Source of the DNA: Alphaproteobacteria bacterium
GTDB taxonomy: Bacteria; Pseudomonadota; Alphaproteobacteria; Micropepsales; Micropepsaceae
DNA length: 6,559 nucleotides
Assembly (NCBI GenBank): GCA_003131925.1
Contig: PKWC01000153.1
Coordinates: forward strand, 1-6,559
Direction: 5' to 3'
Shown here: one piece after another, positions 1 to 5,378 of the stretch
How the letters are laid out: each line of letters starts with the position of its first letter
How positions within the stretch are numbered: position 1 is the stretch's first letter
Program-made: the position numbers and the translations under genes
The notes under the pieces: model-generated
What the model saw: only the letters and a program-made list of their open reading frames with translations
What the model was told of the DNA's origin: nothing
Database searches by the model: none

Positions 1-559
1 TGGTGCCATAAAGATTTCCCTTGTCGTCGGGAACCAGGCCGGAAAATGAAGGGACCCCGTCGGTGTCGGGATTGAATCGATAGAGATCGGTCTCGGTCCA
101 GGCCCCGAGCGGCTTCGAAGGCGGAGTCAGCTGGAAGGCCGAACCGCAATAGTCCCCGGGCACGCAGGAGTCGGGGGCGCCATATGGAGAATCGGTTGTC
201 GTTCCGAAGAAATTTCCAGCAGCGTCCATAGTCAGGCCGGCCATGGGCCACCAGGGTTTGCTGCCGCCCGCAAATCGGAACAACACATTCTCCGTCCAGG
301 GACCGCCCGGCGCGGAGGACCGAGTAAGTTCGAAGACGGTCCCACAGCCGGTGCTGCCGTAACGTACGCAACCCCCATTACCGCCCGCGCTGGCCGTGCC
401 GTAGAAATTGCCCGCCCCGTCGGCAATCAATGGGGCAAGCGGACGGGCGCTGAACTTCCCATCTACGAAACGATGGAGAACGGTGTAGCTTGGGTTGGCT
501 GCCGAACCGGTGACTGCGCATGTGAGAACGGCAATACACAGGAAGTCTCTGAGTCTCAT
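1..559 (-). CDS. Exported GloVer-repeat protein, N-terminal part (cut by window edge)
   Basis: The reading frame stays open from ATG at 559 to the left edge, giving 186 visible residues with no stop. Residues 1-20 form a signal peptide (MRLRDF, a hydrophobic core, then TGSA before the likely cut), so the protein is exported. The mature part has repeats of about 67 residues. Each runs L-x-RF, then a D-x-AGN-(F/L)-(Y/F)-GT core (near residues 47-55, 112-120 and 178-186), then G-(T/S)-(V/A)-F-(E/Q)-L and WTE. The GN(L/F)YGT core is the signature of the Gloeobacter/Verrucomicrobia (GloVer, TIGR03803-type) repeat, whose function is unknown. Repeats 1 and 2 each carry a cysteine pair (C64/C72 and C132/C138), probably disulfides. 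An in-frame ATG at 571 would add four residues (MSVK). Neither start has a strong ribosome site, and 559 gives the more usual signal peptide. Family is fairly sure; role is unknown. Confidence 0.85.
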   Translation of the reverse strand, partial: MRLRDFLCIAVLTCAVTGSAANPSYTVLHRFVDGKFSARPLAPLIADGAGNFYGTASAGGNGGCVRYGSTGCGTVFELTRSSAPGGPWTENVLFRFAGGSKPWWPMAGLTMDAAGNFFGTTTDSPYGAPDSCVPGDYCGSAFQLTPPSKPLGAWTETDLYRFNPDTDGVPSFSGLVPDDKGNLYGT

Positions 560-611
560 CTTAACAGACATTCGCCAGAGGGACGGTCGATCCAGCCATA
601 TGGACGGGAAG

Positions 612-617
612 TTATAG
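612..617 (-). promoter_or_regulatory. Possible -10 box for the GloVer-repeat gene
   Basis: On the minus strand the hexamer TATAAC lies about 40-50 bases before the candidate starts at 571 and 559, in a sensible place for a -10 element. No convincing -35 box is visible at the usual distance, so this is a weak call. Confidence 0.2.
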
Positions 618-663
618 CCTCATCCACCGGGAAGCGCGAGAAACGGCGCCGAGGAAAAAGCTG

Positions 664-694
664 GCGCACCGGACAGGATAGAAATGGGAACTGG
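664..694 (+). repeat. Dispersed 31-bp intergenic motif, copy 1
   Basis: This stretch begins GCGCACCGGACAGGATAGAA and ends GGGAACTGG. It matches copy 3 (3509-3539) over its full length without gaps at 25 of 31 positions, and all six differences are transitions. It sits in the divergent gap between the GloVer-repeat gene and the small exported-protein gene. No protein-coding explanation is apparent. It may be a REP-type repeat or a binding site; the function is not known. Confidence 0.55.
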
Positions 695-709
695 GTGTTG
701 GCCCTGATA

Positions 710-741
710 CGGCGACAATCATTATGTTAGTCGCTGTTTTT
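710..741 (+). terminator. Possible rho-independent terminator without an obvious gene
   Basis: CGGCGAC (710-716) pairs with GTCGCTG (730-736) with one G-U pair. The loop is 13 bases and five T residues follow directly (737-741). On the plus strand this has the form of an intrinsic terminator. No plus-strand gene precedes it, so it would end either a small RNA or antisense transcription coming from the GloVer-repeat gene region. The stem is short and the loop long, so it could be chance. Confidence 0.35.
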
Positions 742-981
742 CTGGCCCCATTTGAGTGCCGAGCCGAATGGTAAACTTGCGAACTGCTTCAACGGCCTGG
801 GCCGGTGCCAAGAAAATCGAGCCGGTTCAGCCTCTTGGGCGTCACCCGCCCGGAATCTGCGCGCCGGTGGCCGCGTCGCTGGTGTTGGGGGCTTTAACCA
901 GGCCCCCGAGAAATGCAATTGTCTGCTTCAACCTGAGCCCATCCGGGAATGTCAGGTCAATCAAACTTGAAGGGGGTTTCG
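742..981. other. Gene-free leader region before the small exported-protein gene
   Basis: I see no credible gene here; the short open frames on both strands have no ribosome site and no recognisable protein features. The region holds one GC-rich hairpin: GGGGGC (887-892) pairs with GCCCCC (902-907) around a nine-base loop. It has no T-run, so it is not a terminator, and it would lie in the 5' leader of the gene starting at 982. No clear promoter could be picked out. Confidence 0.4.
970..976 (+). promoter_or_regulatory. Ribosome-binding site that fixes the start at 982
   Basis: AAGGGGG lies five bases before ATG at 982. The in-frame ATG at 949 lacks a comparable site and would put a polar stretch in front of the signal peptide, so 982 is the better start. 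Confidence 0.75.
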
Positions 982-1425
982 ATGAAACGTTTTCTAGCCG
1001 CAGTGGTGGCATCTGCCGCCTTGTCGACCTCGGCCGCCTTGGCCGCCGACGCCAATGCACCGTCCTATGACAACGGGCCGGTGTGGGACTACGCAGCCGT
1101 AAAGACCAAGGATGGCCACTTCGACGATTATATGAAGTGGCTCTCGACGGAATGGAAGGGACAGGAAGAGGCACTGAAGCAGGCTGGCGTGATAATGGAT
1201 TACAAGGTCCTCGTGGTGACAGACCCGCGCGCCAACGACCCGGATGTCTTTCTCGCGCAGGAATACAGGAACATGGCCGCGTTCGACACGCCGGTGGCGC
1301 AGCAATATGCGCTGTACGCGCGGATCTCGGGGCCGCTCGTCAAAGCAAGCAAAGAGCAGGAGGCACGCGGGGCCATTCGCACGCTCATGGGCGACGTGAT
1401 GGTGCGCGAGGCGATTCTGAAATAG
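982..1425 (+). CDS. Small exported protein of unknown function (147 aa)
   Basis: Residues 1-21 form a typical signal peptide (MKRFLAAVVA, then an alanine-rich core ending ALA before ADANAP), so the protein is probably periplasmic or secreted. The mature chain of about 126 residues has no cysteine. It alternates likely strands (GPVWDYAAV near 32-40, VIMDYKVLVV near 70-79, DVFLAQEY near 88-95) with amphipathic helices, including one near 47-68. That order resembles the dimeric alpha/beta-barrel (ferredoxin-like) fold of NIPSNAP or ABM-type proteins, which is an inference from pattern only. The segment KxGHFDDYMKWL followed by VLVVTDPR is what I remember from uncharacterised proteobacterial proteins of this size. 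The gene stands alone, with its own ribosome site before it and a strong terminator 24 bases after its stop. I do not recognise a specific function. Confidence 0.85.
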   Translation: MKRFLAAVVASAALSTSAALAADANAPSYDNGPVWDYAAVKTKDGHFDDYMKWLSTEWKGQEEALKQAGVIMDYKVLVVTDPRANDPDVFLAQEYRNMAAFDTPVAQQYALYARISGPLVKASKEQEARGAIRTLMGDVMVREAILK

Positions 1426-1448
1426 CGGTTGCGTTCCATAAAGTGGAC

Positions 1449-1480
1449 AAAGCGCCCCGGCCGCGCAGTCGGGGCGCTTT
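1449..1480 (+). terminator. Rho-independent terminator of the small exported-protein gene
   Basis: AAAGCGCCCC (1449-1458) is perfectly complementary to GGGGCGCTTT (1471-1480) around a 12-base loop, and the G/C closing pair 1459/1470 can extend the stem. It lies 24 bases after the stop at 1425. The T-run is only three bases, followed by C, but the stem is strong. Confidence 0.75.
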
Positions 1481-1518
1481 CACGGCGGAAAACAAAAAAT
1501 TCAGGCCCGATACGCCTT

Positions 1519-1538
1519 GCGCACCGGACAGGAGAATA
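1519..1538 (+). repeat. Dispersed intergenic motif, copy 2 (5' part only)
   Basis: GCGCACCGGACAGGA here is identical to the first 15 bases of copy 1 at 664. The match breaks down after position 1538, where the AATACC repeat begins. It lies between the terminator at 1480 and the truncated transposase gene, in the same orientation as the other copies. Confidence 0.5.
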
Positions 1539-1556
1539 CAATACCAATACCAATAC
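1535..1556 (+). repeat. Short AATACC tandem repeat
   Basis: A partial unit (AATAC) is followed by AATACC, AATACC and AATAC, directly joining the dispersed motif to the GGGGACGC motif at 1557. Such simple repeats can change length by slippage. No role is evident. Confidence 0.6.
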
Positions 1557-1576
1557 GGGGACGCCCAATCCGTTTT
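1557..1576 (+). repeat. GGGGACGC end-like motif upstream of the RAYT remnant
   Basis: GGGGACGCCCAATCCGTTTT resembles the left end of the palindromic elements at 3122 and 3265: the first eight bases are identical, then AATC recurs after a CC/TT difference, giving about 15 of 20 matches to copy A. RAYT genes are commonly flanked by such REP-type ends, so this is probably the surviving left border of the transposase unit whose gene starts at 1683. I find no matching right border (GCGTCCCC) after the break at 1850. Confidence 0.5.
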
Positions 1577-1682
1577 CCGAACTTCGCCGTGGCTCGCCTT
1601 GGCGACAAACAAAAACATTTGATGCGTGGAATGGCGTTGAAGGGATCTACGCCAGACGCGCCGAGGGCGGTATATCCTTGCG

Positions 1683-1850
1683 ATGGCCCGTCTCGCCCGC
1701 ATCGTCGTCCCCGGGTGTCCACACCACGTCACGCAGCGCGGCAATCGCCGCGAACCCATCTTCTTCGAACCCGGCGACCAGGAAATCTATCGCGACCTGC
1801 TCGCCGAGCACTGCCAGAAAACCTCCGTCTCCGTCTGGGCCTATTGCCTG
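1683..1850 (+). pseudogene. Truncated RAYT (REP-associated tyrosine transposase, IS200/IS605-like)
   Basis: The first 56 residues match the N-terminus of RAYT/Y1-type transposases: MARLARIVVPG, then HHVTQRGNRR (residues 14-23), a FF..GD...YRDLLAEHC stretch, and VWAYCL at 51-56. In intact members WAYCL continues straight into MPNHVHL, the HUH metal-binding motif, followed by the catalytic tyrosine. Here homology stops after L56 (position 1850), and the frame continues into unrelated sequence to a TGA at 1971-1973. The HUH motif, the tyrosine and roughly three quarters of the protein are missing, so it cannot be active. The family mobilises REP palindromes, and GGGGACGC-ended palindromes lie at 3115-3350. 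The read-through frame ends in an ATGA overlap with the next gene, most likely by chance. Confidence 0.85.
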
Positions 1851-1877
1851 GGTCGGAGCAGCGCACTCTATTCTCAT

Positions 1878-1907
1878 TTGCAGTCGCCTGAGTCGCAGCT
1901 CTTTATT
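1878..1907 (+). promoter_or_regulatory. Candidate promoter for the seven-repeat exported protein
   Basis: TTGCAG (1878-1883) and TTTATT (1902-1907) are separated by 18 bases, about 60 bases before the start codon at 1970. They match the sigma-70 consensus only partly. If real, the promoter lies just downstream of the break point in the transposase remnant. Confidence 0.25.
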
Positions 1908-1969
1908 GCCTCGTCTATTTCAGCAGAATCTGTCATGATGTTGCCCTACCACTCATTAGGGGGGAAACC

Positions 1970-3001
1970 ATGATACGCGATCGAATCGCCGCTTTGTCCG
2001 CCTTTACCGGGCGCGGCGGCGGGCTCGCCCTGTGCGCCGCAACCTTGTGCGCGGCAACGGTTGTGCCAGCCAGCGCCGGAATCGTGAAGTTCGATGTTCA
2101 CGGCGCGACCGCCACCGACCCCACCGCGATCAACGTCAAGGGCGCAATCACCGGCGCATACGAGGACACCAGTTTCGCGACCCATGGCTTTGTGCGTGCG
2201 CCCGACGGGACTATCAAATCTTTCGACGCTTCCGGCTCGATCGCCACCTTACCCAACGCTATCAGCGGCAAAGGTACGATCGCCGGCGACTACGCCGACG
2301 GAAGCTTCACCTTTCACGGGTTCGTTCGCTCCGCTCATGGCGCGATCACTTCCTTCGACCCCTCCGGATCGATCCTCACGGCGGCCACCGGCGTCAACGA
2401 CAATGACACGATCGCAGGCTATTTCATGGACGGTAGCGGCGTGACGCACGGATTCCAGCGAACAAGCGACGGCACGATTACCGTGTTCGATCCCAAGCAC
2501 TCGACCTTCACCGTTGCCAACGCCATCGACAACAAGGGCACGATCTCGGGTTATTTCATCAGCAGCATCGACGGCGCCTATCACGGATTTCTGCGCACTC
2601 CGGTCGGCAAATACAGGACGTTCAGCGTTTCTGGCGCGATCGTCACCGAGTCCAACACCGTCAACAAGACGCGTGCGACCGCGGGCGTGTATGCGGACAG
2701 TGATGGTGTCTACCACAGCTTCGCGCGAAGCTCGACGGGTACGATCACGACATTCGATCCCACAGGAGCCATCACCTCCTTCGCCAGCGGCATGAGCGAC
2801 GACGGCACGATTGCCGGCGACTTTATCGATACCAACCACGTACAACACGGGTTCGTGCGCGCGACCGACGGCACGATCACACCGTTCGATCCAAAGGGTT
2901 CGGCCGACACAGTCGCCTATGGCATCAACGACTCAGACGCTGTCACCGGGCACTATGTCGACAGCAACAATGTGGATCACGGGTACGTTCTCGCGCCGTA
3001 G
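1970..3001 (+). CDS. Exported protein of seven 44-residue repeats, probable beta-propeller (343 aa)
   Basis: ATG at 1970 follows a very strong ribosome site (AGGGGGGAAA, 1958-1967). Residues 1-36 form a signal peptide with a long hydrophobic part (LALCAATLCAATVV) ending PASA. The rest is a regular repeat: G-(T/A)-I-(A/T/S)-G-x-(Y/F), then H-G-F-x-R, then D-G-T-I-x-x-F-D-x-x-G. The HGF positions (72, 116, 160, 205, 249, 293, 337) step by 44, 44, 45, 44, 44 and 44 residues. The chain starts with an F-D-x-x-G module (FDVHG near 41) and ends on HGYVLAP, so the first half-repeat and the last half-repeat complete each other, as in propellers closed by a Velcro strand. It resembles the HAF-type repeats of uncharacterised exported proteins. 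No catalytic motif and no anchor are visible. It was probably transcribed alone. Ligand or substrate is unknown. Confidence 0.85.
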   Translation: MIRDRIAALSAFTGRGGGLALCAATLCAATVVPASAGIVKFDVHGATATDPTAINVKGAITGAYEDTSFATHGFVRAPDGTIKSFDASGSIATLPNAISGKGTIAGDYADGSFTFHGFVRSAHGAITSFDPSGSILTAATGVNDNDTIAGYFMDGSGVTHGFQRTSDGTITVFDPKHSTFTVANAIDNKGTISGYFISSIDGAYHGFLRTPVGKYRTFSVSGAIVTESNTVNKTRATAGVYADSDGVYHSFARSSTGTITTFDPTGAITSFASGMSDDGTIAGDFIDTNHVQHGFVRATDGTITPFDPKGSADTVAYGINDSDAVTGHYVDSNNVDHGYVLAP

Positions 3002-3018
3002 TAATCTGACCGCCCTGC

Positions 3019-3041
3019 TACAGACGGCCATACGCTCTGTA
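3019..3041 (+). terminator. Weak hairpin after the seven-repeat gene
   Basis: TACAGA (3019-3024) pairs with TCTGTA (3036-3041) around an 11-base loop, 18 bases after the stop at 3001. There is no T-run behind it, so it may stabilise the mRNA end or mean nothing. No better terminator was found before the repeats at 3115. Confidence 0.2.
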
Positions 3042-3114
3042 CATAGCGCAACGGTGCGCGAGGGATCCGGCCGCCCCCGGTACCCGGAGCAATCAGCGGC
3101 TAAAACCGCCAAAA

Positions 3115-3207
3115 AAAATAAGGGGACGCTTAATCGATTATAGTAACAGGGGCACGGCTTACGTCATCGCTATGGTCGCAGAAATACATTAGGCGTCCCC
3201 ACGTTCC
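3115..3207. repeat. Palindromic REP/MITE-like element, copy A
   Basis: This 93-bp unit recurs at 3258-3350 with two differences (3133 A/T and 3157 G/C). Its core, 3122-3200, is bounded by a 13-bp inverted repeat with one mismatch: GGGGACGCTTAAT on the left, and on the right (3188-3200) the complement of GGGGACGCCTAAT. Just inside, CGATTATAG (3135-3143) can pair with CTATGGTCG (3170-3178) using two G-U pairs. The two stems stack with a nine-base bulge on one side and a 26-base loop on top. It has no reading frame of note. The structure is that of a non-autonomous element mobilised by a RAYT or similar enzyme. Confidence 0.8.
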
Positions 3208-3238
3208 AGCAGTCCTCTAAAAGGGCGGAGCAGCGAAC

Positions 3239-3264
3239 GGGGACGCGGAAAATAAGGAAAATAA
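3239..3264. repeat. Partial element fragment and duplicated 9-mer between copies A and B
   Basis: A third GGGGACGC (3239-3246) occurs in the spacer. It is followed by two exact tandem copies of GGAAAATAA (3247-3255 and 3256-3264), the second of which runs into copy B. This looks like the stub of another element end, left by the event that placed or duplicated the copies. Confidence 0.5.
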
Positions 3265-3350
3265 GGGGACGCTTATTCGATTATAGTAACAGGGGCACGC
3301 CTTACGTCATCGCTATGGTCGCAGAAATACATTAGGCGTCCCCACGTTCC
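3258..3350. repeat. Palindromic REP/MITE-like element, copy B
   Basis: This is the second copy of the 93-bp element, in direct orientation, 143 bp downstream of copy A. Its core spans 3265-3343. The left end is GGGGACGCTTATT, which pairs slightly less well with the right end than in copy A. The loop difference at 3300 falls outside both stems. The very high identity between copies points to recent duplication or recent insertion. Confidence 0.8.
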
Positions 3351-3508
3351 TAATGTGTGGGCAACGTGGATCGTTCACCCGCTACCATCCGAACCCCGCG
3401 CTGAATGCTTCCAATGGGTCCCGGCGGCTGGGGAGCGGACAAATCCGCACCACTTCCGAATCGCAAGAAATAGGATCAGACTCGTATTGGGACTCGCCGC
3501 GACCGCGG

Positions 3509-3539
3509 GTGCACCGGGCAGAATAGAAGCGAGAACTGG
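3509..3539 (+). repeat. Dispersed 31-bp intergenic motif, copy 3
   Basis: It begins GTGCACCGGGCAGAATAGAA and ends GAGAACTGG, matching copy 1 at 25 of 31 positions without gaps. All six differences are transitions, as expected of true copies that have aged. It lies downstream of the GLUG-protein gene and overlaps the hairpin at 3530-3549. Confidence 0.55.
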
Positions 3540-3549
3540 CTAATTCTCG
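3530..3549 (-). terminator. Possible terminator of the GLUG-protein gene
   Basis: On the minus strand CGAGAA (3549-3544) pairs with TTCTCG (3535-3530) around an eight-base loop, about 50 bases after the stop at 3599. The following sequence, CTTCTATT, is T-rich but not a clean T-run. The stem uses the end of dispersed motif copy 3. Confidence 0.35.
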
Positions 3550-3598
3550 TGCAACCGGAGAGCGTGATCCTTCATTACCCGGGCAATTTTCCCGACAA

Positions 3599-5284
3599 TC
3601 ACTTCGGCGGCGGATTCATACGGAGGTAAGGCAGGCCACCATTGATTTTCGAATTCTCTGCCCAAACGTTTCGATGGAAGCCCGGCGGCAATCCCGACTG
3701 TAATTGCGCGGTGGTCAATCCTGTGATGCCTGGATCGTTGGCGATGTTGCCCGCGCCCTGGCTGAGATTCGTGATTCCGCTCGTGTCTGTATCCCAATAC
3801 GTATCATCAAGGCTGCCGGCCGGTGAGTCGTCATCGCCGATGAGACCACCGAGCAGACTTCCTGTCCCCGCGCTCACGCTGCCGGTCGAATACGAGTAGT
3901 TGATGCGCGCATCATAGACGACTGCTTCGTTCCACCCCAAGAGTCCTCCAATGTCAGAATCGTCGCCCCCCAATGCTGGTCCGGTAGCATAGGAATTCGA
4001 AATAGTGCCGTTCGAAAAGCCGACCAGGCCGCCGATAATGCTTTCCGATCCGCCTGAGACCGATCCGGTCGCATAGGAATTCTCGATAGTGCCAAAAATA
4101 CTGTTTTGATTGTCCGAATTCACGCCCACGAGCCCCCCTCCTTGGCCCCTTGGGCCCTTCAGCTTTACGTTTCCGGTTGCATGAGAATCGCTGATCGTAC
4201 CACCATTGTAGCCTACGAGCCCTCCCCCGTACGAATGCCGTTCCGCCAGGATGCTTCCGGTCGCATAAGAACCGATAATCGAGCCCGCACTTAGGCCGAC
4301 AAGGCCGCCAACCGAGCTTACTCTCCCTGTCACTGCAGCCGTCGAATACGAATTGGCAATCGTTCCTCCGGTGCGCCCACAGCAGCCGCCCCCGCTCGAA
4401 CCCACAAGGCCGCCTATGGACAAGGCCGTGCTCGTCCTCCCGGTTCCGCTCACCACGCCGGTCGTATAGGAGGACCGGACCGTGCCCGCCTGGTCATAGA
4501 TTTCCCCGGTAAGCGCGCCGACGCCAACAAATCTGACAGGACAGCTGATGGTCGCATTCACAAGTCCGATGTCGCTCAGCGTCCCGTTCGCTAGCTCCCC
4601 ACACAGACCTTCGACGAGATACCCGTCGGAGTCCTGCGAGGGCCCGCTCACGGAAAGGTTCGAGATCGTATTCCCAAGGCCTTCGAAGGTGCCGTTAAAT
4701 GGGGTAGGAACAGGCGAACTGGCGTAGGTGCCGTCGCCTTTGGCGTTGTAATTCCTGGCCAGCGCAAAATCGCCGATCGGGTTGTTCGCAATGTCGCTCG
4801 CGAGCGACTTGATGTCACCCACAAGCGTGTAGGGGCTTCCGTTGATGGTTAGTTGGCTGGAAAGGTTTGCGAAAGTGACGTTTCCCTTTGGGCCAAACGA
4901 TAAAATTCCATTCGCGCCGCCATCATCAGTCGTGAGTGTGAGGCCAGAGAGTTCGACGACCGAAACGGGCTTGTCAACGATGATCGATTGATACGCGTCA
5001 AGCACCAGCCTGTTCGAGGTCGACCATGTCAGTAGCGCCTTGACCTCGATATCGTCCGCCTGAACGCCGGAGCCGGTCGTCGTGACGGTGACATTGCCGG
5101 AGGCGAGAAAGCCTTCGAGGTCGCCAACATTCAGCACCGCTTTCTTGTCCGTCGGCGCGCAGATGCCGCCCGAACATGACATGTTCTGCGTCGCACCCGA
5201 AGAGATAGTCACGGCGGCGACGGCGGGCGTCGCCGAGCAGGCGAGTGAAACTGATATTGCGAGCACTAGCGTAGGACGGTGCAT
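3599..5284 (-). CDS. Exported GLUG-repeat protein, probable surface beta-helix (561 aa)
   Basis: ATG at 5284 follows GGAGGG (5290-5295), an ideal ribosome site. Residues 1-23 form a signal peptide (LVLAISVSLACSATPAVA). Residues 24-150 hold a strand-rich region (LNVGDLEGFLASGNVTVTT, later ADDIEVKALLTWS) like the carbohydrate-dependent haemagglutination-type segments of large secreted adhesins. A linker with ALARNYNAKGDGTY and FNGTFEGLGNTISNLSV (near 174-212) leads into the GLUG repeats. GGL(V/L/I)G recurs near 291, 326, 354, 383, 418, 446 and 479, with a variant GALTG at 256, and most are followed by GTI-x-(N/D)-SYATG. The family (GLUG motif, PF07581) is found in secreted and surface proteins and is thought to form beta-helices. 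The C-terminus (TYWDTDTSG, then LPYLRMNPPPK) is the usual end of such proteins. No outer-membrane anchor or autotransporter domain is visible. Adhesion is plausible but unproven. Confidence 0.88.
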   Translation of the reverse strand: MHRPTLVLAISVSLACSATPAVAAVTISSGATQNMSCSGGICAPTDKKAVLNVGDLEGFLASGNVTVTTTGSGVQADDIEVKALLTWSTSNRLVLDAYQSIIVDKPVSVVELSGLTLTTDDGGANGILSFGPKGNVTFANLSSQLTINGSPYTLVGDIKSLASDIANNPIGDFALARNYNAKGDGTYASSPVPTPFNGTFEGLGNTISNLSVSGPSQDSDGYLVEGLCGELANGTLSDIGLVNATISCPVRFVGVGALTGEIYDQAGTVRSSYTTGVVSGTGRTSTALSIGGLVGSSGGGCCGRTGGTIANSYSTAAVTGRVSSVGGLVGLSAGSIIGSYATGSILAERHSYGGGLVGYNGGTISDSHATGNVKLKGPRGQGGGLVGVNSDNQNSIFGTIENSYATGSVSGGSESIIGGLVGFSNGTISNSYATGPALGGDDSDIGGLLGWNEAVVYDARINYSYSTGSVSAGTGSLLGGLIGDDDSPAGSLDDTYWDTDTSGITNLSQGAGNIANDPGITGLTTAQLQSGLPPGFHRNVWAENSKINGGLPYLRMNPPPK

Positions 5285-5345
5285 CGCTTCCCTCCGATTG
5301 GAGCCGCAGGACTGTACTCGCTCGGAAAGCGCATGGCGATGGACC

Positions 5346-5370
5346 GTGCACCGGGCAGGATTCGAACTGG
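5346..5370 (+). repeat. Dispersed intergenic motif, copy 4 (six bases shorter)
   Basis: GTGCACCGGGCAGGAT followed by CGAACTGG matches both ends of copies 1 and 3, with a six-base gap in the middle. It lies in the spacer between two minus-strand genes, about 60 bases upstream of the GLUG-protein start and eight bases from the nested inverted repeat at 5379-5428. Confidence 0.45.
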
Positions 5371-5378
5371 AAGGTCAT

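Larger units (their letters stand above)
3351..3598. other. Gene-free region between the REP-like pair and the GLUG-protein gene
   Basis: No credible gene is seen on either strand. Besides copy 3 of the dispersed motif and the hairpin after it, there is one small hairpin, GCGGA (3435-3439) with TCCGC (3444-3448) around a CAAA loop. Around 3473-3484 lies GGATCAGACTCG, which loosely resembles end motifs seen near other RAYT families, but I cannot confirm that here. Confidence 0.4.

Noticed and set aside
626..646. Possible fifth, degenerate copy of the dispersed motif (CACCGGGAAG then GCGAGAAACGG)
   Set aside because: It needs a large gap and several mismatches to align, so it cannot be told from chance in GC-rich sequence.
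1083..1622. 179-codon plus-strand open frame overlapping the small exported-protein gene
   Set aside because: It runs in another frame through the gene, its terminator and the motif region, and resembles no protein family. The frame at 982 has a signal peptide and ribosome site.
2249..2848. 199-codon minus-strand open frame
   Set aside because: It is antisense to the seven-repeat protein. Its regular composition mirrors the 132-bp repeats on the other strand, and it has no ribosome site.
3097..3120. Terminator-like hairpin GCGG/CCGC next to a run of eight A residues
   Set aside because: The stem is only four pairs, and on the plus strand the run is A rather than T. On the minus strand the T-run would precede the stem, so neither strand gives an intrinsic terminator.
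3115..3350. CRISPR-like direct repeats
   Set aside because: There are only two repeats, each 93 bp and internally palindromic, with a single 50-bp spacer that itself contains an element fragment. This does not fit a CRISPR array.
5358..5368. tRNA-like T-loop sequence on the minus strand (GTTCGAATCC)
   Set aside because: The flanking bases do not form a T-stem, and no acceptor, D or anticodon arm can be built around it.
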